A DNA stretch of 64,000 nucleotides from JAUXFK01 sp034189035 (GTDB taxonomy: Bacteria; Desulfobacterota; UBA8473): positions 1-64,000 of the forward strand of contig JAXHVA010000009.1 in NCBI GenBank assembly GCA_034189035.1, given 5' to 3'. Made by a program: the position numbers and the translations under genes. The notes under the pieces were generated by a model. That model did no database searches. It was not told the origin of the DNA and worked only from the letters and a program-made list of their open reading frames with translations. The number at the start of each line of letters is the position of its first letter. Position 1 is the first letter of the stretch. Positions 61,400 to 64,000 of this stretch are shown piece after piece.

Positions 61400-62458
61400 T
61401 CAGTAGTTGAAGGGATGGAGCCTGTATGATTGTTTAAACAACTCCCACCGATGTGCAATACCTCTCGGCTCAAATATTAAAAATAGTATTGTTAAAACAG
61501 CAAACATAATTAAACCCATGGATGATATGATATTTCCTGCGCCTATCGGCAGTACTGCGTCAAGTAATGGTGCCACATAATTAATGGCTTCGCCCAAAAG
61601 CCTCCAGAAAAAGGCCGCAAATACTGCGCCCATTATTGATCCCAGCCCACCTACTATACAGAATGCCGCATAGTATATACTGTCTAAAATCGGAAAGAAC
61701 TCTGTATTTATATAACTCACATAATGACCCCAAAGGGCACCCCCGATTCCAGCATAGAAGTTACCGATGGCAAAGGAAAGGAGCTTATAGCGAAAGATAT
61801 CTATTCCCATGACCTCTGCAGCAATATCATTGTCTCGAATTGCAACGAATGCCCGCCCTGTCTTGGTCCGTAAGATGTTTTTTGCCGCGATCCCCAAGAC
61901 AATAGAAATAACGGCAACAAGATAGAAATATCTCAAATCACTGTCAAACGCAAATCCGAATAATACTGGAATCCCACATTCTATGCCATCCGATCCATAG
62001 GTCCATCTTCTAAAGACCTCATTTACCAGATAAAAGAAGATAAAATGAGAGGATATTGTGGGTATGACCATATAGAGACCTTTACACCGAAGGGTTGATG
62101 TCCCTATAATCAGGCCAAAAAAGGCAGCTCCCAAGCCGGCCATTGGCAAGGCAAAAAAGAAGTTCCATCCCAGATGATGCATGAGCAAAGCAGACATATA
62201 TGCCCCAAAACCGACAAAGCCCGCATGCCCGAGGGTAATCTGATACGTATAACCAATCATGATCTGAACCCCGAACATGGAGATCATTGTTGTGCCAATA
62301 ATTACACCCAGGCTCAAGATGTGACTACTGAGGAAGGTAGGTACAACAAAGAGACTGACGAGAAACAGGATAAAAAGCGTCCAGTGTGTCTTTGTGCGTA
62401 TTATAGCCATGTCCTGGCTGTACCTTATATCGAATATCCCACAAGGCCTTCCCTTCAT
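61400..62458 (-). CDS. Branched-chain ABC transporter permease LivM
   Basis: A 352-residue integral membrane permease with about nine hydrophobic segments. The LivM signature appears as LGHAGFVGFGAYMSALLMHH near residue 95 and the coupling-helix region GRAFVAIRDNDIAAEVMGID near 215. AAGGAGA lies before the ATG; a later ATG at 62410 is possible. It pairs with the LivH-like gene upstream. No livG or livF ATPase gene is in the window; they may lie beyond its end. Confidence 0.9.
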   Translation of the reverse strand: MKGRPCGIFDIRYSQDMAIIRTKTHWTLFILFLVSLFVVPTFLSSHILSLGVIIGTTMISMFGVQIMIGYTYQITLGHAGFVGFGAYMSALLMHHLGWNFFFALPMAGLGAAFFGLIIGTSTLRCKGLYMVIPTISSHFIFFYLVNEVFRRWTYGSDGIECGIPVLFGFAFDSDLRYFYLVAVISIVLGIAAKNILRTKTGRAFVAIRDNDIAAEVMGIDIFRYKLLSFAIGNFYAGIGGALWGHYVSYINTEFFPILDSIYYAAFCIVGGLGSIMGAVFAAFFWRLLGEAINYVAPLLDAVLPIGAGNIISSMGLIMFAVLTILFLIFEPRGIAHRWELFKQSYRLHPFNY

Positions 62459-62489
62459 ATCTTTCTCGATCTCCTTCCCTGTACTGAAT

Positions 62490-63377
62490 TTAAATTCTCT
62501 CTATCCTTTGAAGCCCAAAGAAGCCATAGGGGCGAAAGAAACTTACAAAAAACATGACGATAAAAGGGATGGTCTCTGATATCCCCCCTCCTAATACACC
62601 TGTCAGATAGCCCCCTGTCAGAGATTGAACAATACCGATTACCAGCCCGGCAATAATGGCACCAGGGAAGGATTCCAGACCACCAAGGAGTGCAACGATC
62701 ACACCGTACACACCTACAAAGTCTAAATCCTGGCTGATCCCCTGGATTGATCCAACGAAGAAGGCTGTTATGAGAAACAAGAGCAGACAGATGATCCATG
62801 TATATGAGTACACCCTCGTTATGTTTATCCCCAGGTTTTCAGCAACGACCACATCGTCAGCAGCGACCCTCATTGCCAGTCCTGAACGAGTAAATTTGAA
62901 ATAAACCATCAGGGCAGTTATTGAAAGGATACTCACGATTATACACCAAATCATTATCTCTGGAATACCGACACCATGGATATTTATCGTAGGCCTTCCT
63001 GATAACCATGAAGGGAACATCCGAGGGTTACCCCCCCAAAAGAGGAATGTAATTCCGCGAAAGAAGAACCATATCATATCAGTAAGAATGATTGCGGCGA
63101 GTACCGGCTGTCCGATCAAAGGTCGCAGGGCAATCCGTTCAACCACCCACCCAATAATAACAGCCATTATAACTGCCAACCCAATGGCTATAGGAATGGG
63201 AAGGCTAGCATGAACCAGTAATGTCCATGCAATGTATGCACATATCAAAAGTAGCCCTCCAGGGGCCAGGTTAAGTACCTTTGTTGCCTTGTATACGACT
63301 ACAACACCCAGGGCTGCCAAGGCATAGATAAGGCCTATAGCTACCCCACTTATCATAAGCTGAATAAATGTGCTCAT
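62490..63377 (-). CDS. Branched-chain ABC transporter permease LivH
   Basis: A 295-residue membrane permease with about eight helices. It begins IQLMISGVAIGLIYALAALG, the usual LivH start, with the KVLNLAPGGLLLICAYIAW and GLAMRVAADDVVVAENLGIN coupling segment near 195 and the C-terminal GLESFPGAIIAGLVIG. It directly follows, on the same strand, the acyl-CoA ligase gene. It imports a hydrophobic acid or amino acid with LivM. Confidence 0.92.
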   Translation of the reverse strand: MSTFIQLMISGVAIGLIYALAALGVVVVYKATKVLNLAPGGLLLICAYIAWTLLVHASLPIPIAIGLAVIMAVIIGWVVERIALRPLIGQPVLAAIILTDMIWFFFRGITFLFWGGNPRMFPSWLSGRPTINIHGVGIPEIMIWCIIVSILSITALMVYFKFTRSGLAMRVAADDVVVAENLGINITRVYSYTWIICLLLFLITAFFVGSIQGISQDLDFVGVYGVIVALLGGLESFPGAIIAGLVIGIVQSLTGGYLTGVLGGGISETIPFIVMFFVSFFRPYGFFGLQRIERI

Positions 63378-63402
63378 CTTTTAATATTTCCTTGGGTCTC
63401 TA

Positions 63403-64000
63403 TTAAACACCCTGTATATTGATCTCGGTTGTAATGACACCTTTCCTTCCATCTCTATAAGTGATAGGGGCATTTACGCTGATTGTTTCTCTAGCCTGAT
63501 AGAGGGATTCGATGATCTCTTGGTAACGGCCTATTATAAAAGACCGTCTCAGCTTCCTCGTCCTTGTCAACTCGGCCTCATCTGGATCAAATTCTTTATG
63601 GAGGTTGACAAACCTCTTTATATGAGCATATTTCGGTATTCTTCTATTGACCTTTCTAATCTCACCTGTTATCAGGTCTGCTACCTCTTGCTTCTGTGAA
63701 AGATCGACAAACGTTGTATATGCGATGCGCCTCTTTTCTGCCCATTTCCCAACATTCCCATAGTCTATATTCACTATACATCCGATATAATCCCTCGTTT
63801 TACCTCCAATAACAATACAGTCCCTGATATATGGGCTGAAACGCAGACGCGTCTCAATATACTGTGGGGAGTATTTCTCTCCGCATTTTAACTCGATAAG
63901 CTCATCGATCCTATCCCAGTACGTGAGATGCCCCTCGTCATCGAAGAACCCTGAGTCCCCGGTAAAGTACCAGCCGTCTTTTATCTTTTCTGCTGTTGCC
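63403..64000 (-). CDS. AMP-forming acyl-CoA ligase, C-terminal part (cut by window end)
   Basis: The minus-strand frame is open from the window's end to 63403, about 198 codons. It reads KDGWYFTGDSGFFDDEGHL (the GD.G hinge region of acyl-CoA ligases), then WDRIDELIELKCGEKYSP (catalytic-loop region) and IRDCIVIGG, and ends in the usual helical tail. The ATG at 63774 is internal, not the start. The 5' two thirds lie outside the window. It resembles long-chain or aromatic acyl-CoA ligases of the type found beside liv importers. It stands first in the minus-strand operon with livH. Confidence 0.85.
   Translation of the reverse strand, partial: ATAEKIKDGWYFTGDSGFFDDEGHLTYWDRIDELIELKCGEKYSPQYIETRLRFSPYIRDCIVIGGKTRDYIGCIVNIDYGNVGKWAEKRRIAYTTFVDLSQKQEVADLITGEIRKVNRRIPKYAHIKRFVNLHKEFDPDEAELTRTRKLRRSFIIGRYQEIIESLYQARETISVNAPITYRDGRKGVITTEINIQGV

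Noticed and set aside
62455..62799. Cys/Arg-rich frame antisense-frame to livH
   Set aside because: It is an alternative frame within the LivH gene; the LivH frame has clear membrane helices and motifs.
1..64000. CRISPR array, prophage or rRNA operon
   Set aside because: No regularly spaced short repeats, phage structural genes or rRNA-like stretches were seen.

Overview
This window looks like a chromosomal segment of a low-GC (roughly 40 %), strictly anaerobic bacterium, most likely a member of the Desulfobacterota (old Deltaproteobacteria). The reasons are gene content only: a four-subunit 2-oxoacid:ferredoxin oxidoreductase, futalosine-type menaquinone genes, paired acyl-CoA dehydrogenases, a branched-chain ABC importer beside acyl-CoA ligases, DctP- and CFI-box-type exported proteins, and a HrcA/CIRCE-controlled groESL. 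No rRNA, CRISPR array or prophage was seen. One tRNA (Pro, anticodon CGG) is present.

Layout. 0.3-2.9 kb: korDABC-like operon (+). 3.0-6.8 kb: class A PBP and ComM/YifB ATPase (-). 7.3-13.3 kb: HD protein, a decayed sirtuin, flavin reductase, then a tight minus-strand operon of a diadenylate cyclase-domain protein, an unknown protein, a DnaC-like loader and a HAD phosphatase, followed by a decayed ADP-ribosylglycohydrolase. 13.7-15.7 kb: a 30-residue AURKAIP1/COX24-like protein, a GlcF/HdrD-like Fe-S protein and DksA. 16.1-19.3 kb: CIRCE-groES-groEL and an enoyl-CoA hydratase. 19.4-24.1 kb: LRAT-like protein, YyaL-type protein, an unusual lactate/malate dehydrogenase homologue and MscS. 24.6-33.7 kb: accessory, decaying stretch with broken IS4 and IS1595 transposases, an orphan DctP, an excisionase-HTH/binding-protein regulator, a large haem/molybdopterin-like surface protein and a broken porin. 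34.2-38.6 kb: small zinc-ribbon protein, priA-def-fmt and tRNA-Pro. 39.0-42.3 kb: two acyl-CoA dehydrogenases and a nitronate monooxygenase-family protein. 43.5-45.8 kb: small membrane protein and two PpiC/SurA foldases. 45.9-51.2 kb: mqnE-mqnA-mqnC plus an MTAP-like enzyme and an amidohydrolase (early futalosine pathway). 51.2-54.2 kb: PIG-L deacetylase, MshA-like glycosyltransferase and FemAB/GNAT-like acyltransferase. 54.6-56.9 kb: radical SAM/SPASM protein, cold shock protein, TerB-like protein. 57.2-64 kb: SDR and PaaK-like ligase (+) facing a minus-strand liv operon with an acyl-CoA ligase running off the window.

How it fits together. Energy and carbon: the 2-oxoacid oxidoreductase supplies reduced ferredoxin; acyl-CoA dehydrogenases, hydratase, ligases and SDR point to beta-oxidation or aromatic/fatty acid use fed by the liv importer; menaquinone made by the futalosine route would carry electrons. 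The most interesting points are (i) the MTAP-like enzyme in the mqn cluster, whose purine- and phosphate-site residues differ from MTAP in a way that suggests a futalosine-specific enzyme; (ii) an acyltransferase-glycosyltransferase-deacetylase trio that resembles mycothiol/bacillithiol logic; (iii) a c-di-AMP synthase domain co-transcribed with a helicase-loader-like ATPase; (iv) five copies of an about 135-140 bp imperfect palindrome resembling ERIC/MITE elements, all intergenic; and (v) several multiply broken genes (sirtuin, ADP-ribosylglycohydrolase, porin, two transposases) beside otherwise intact genes.
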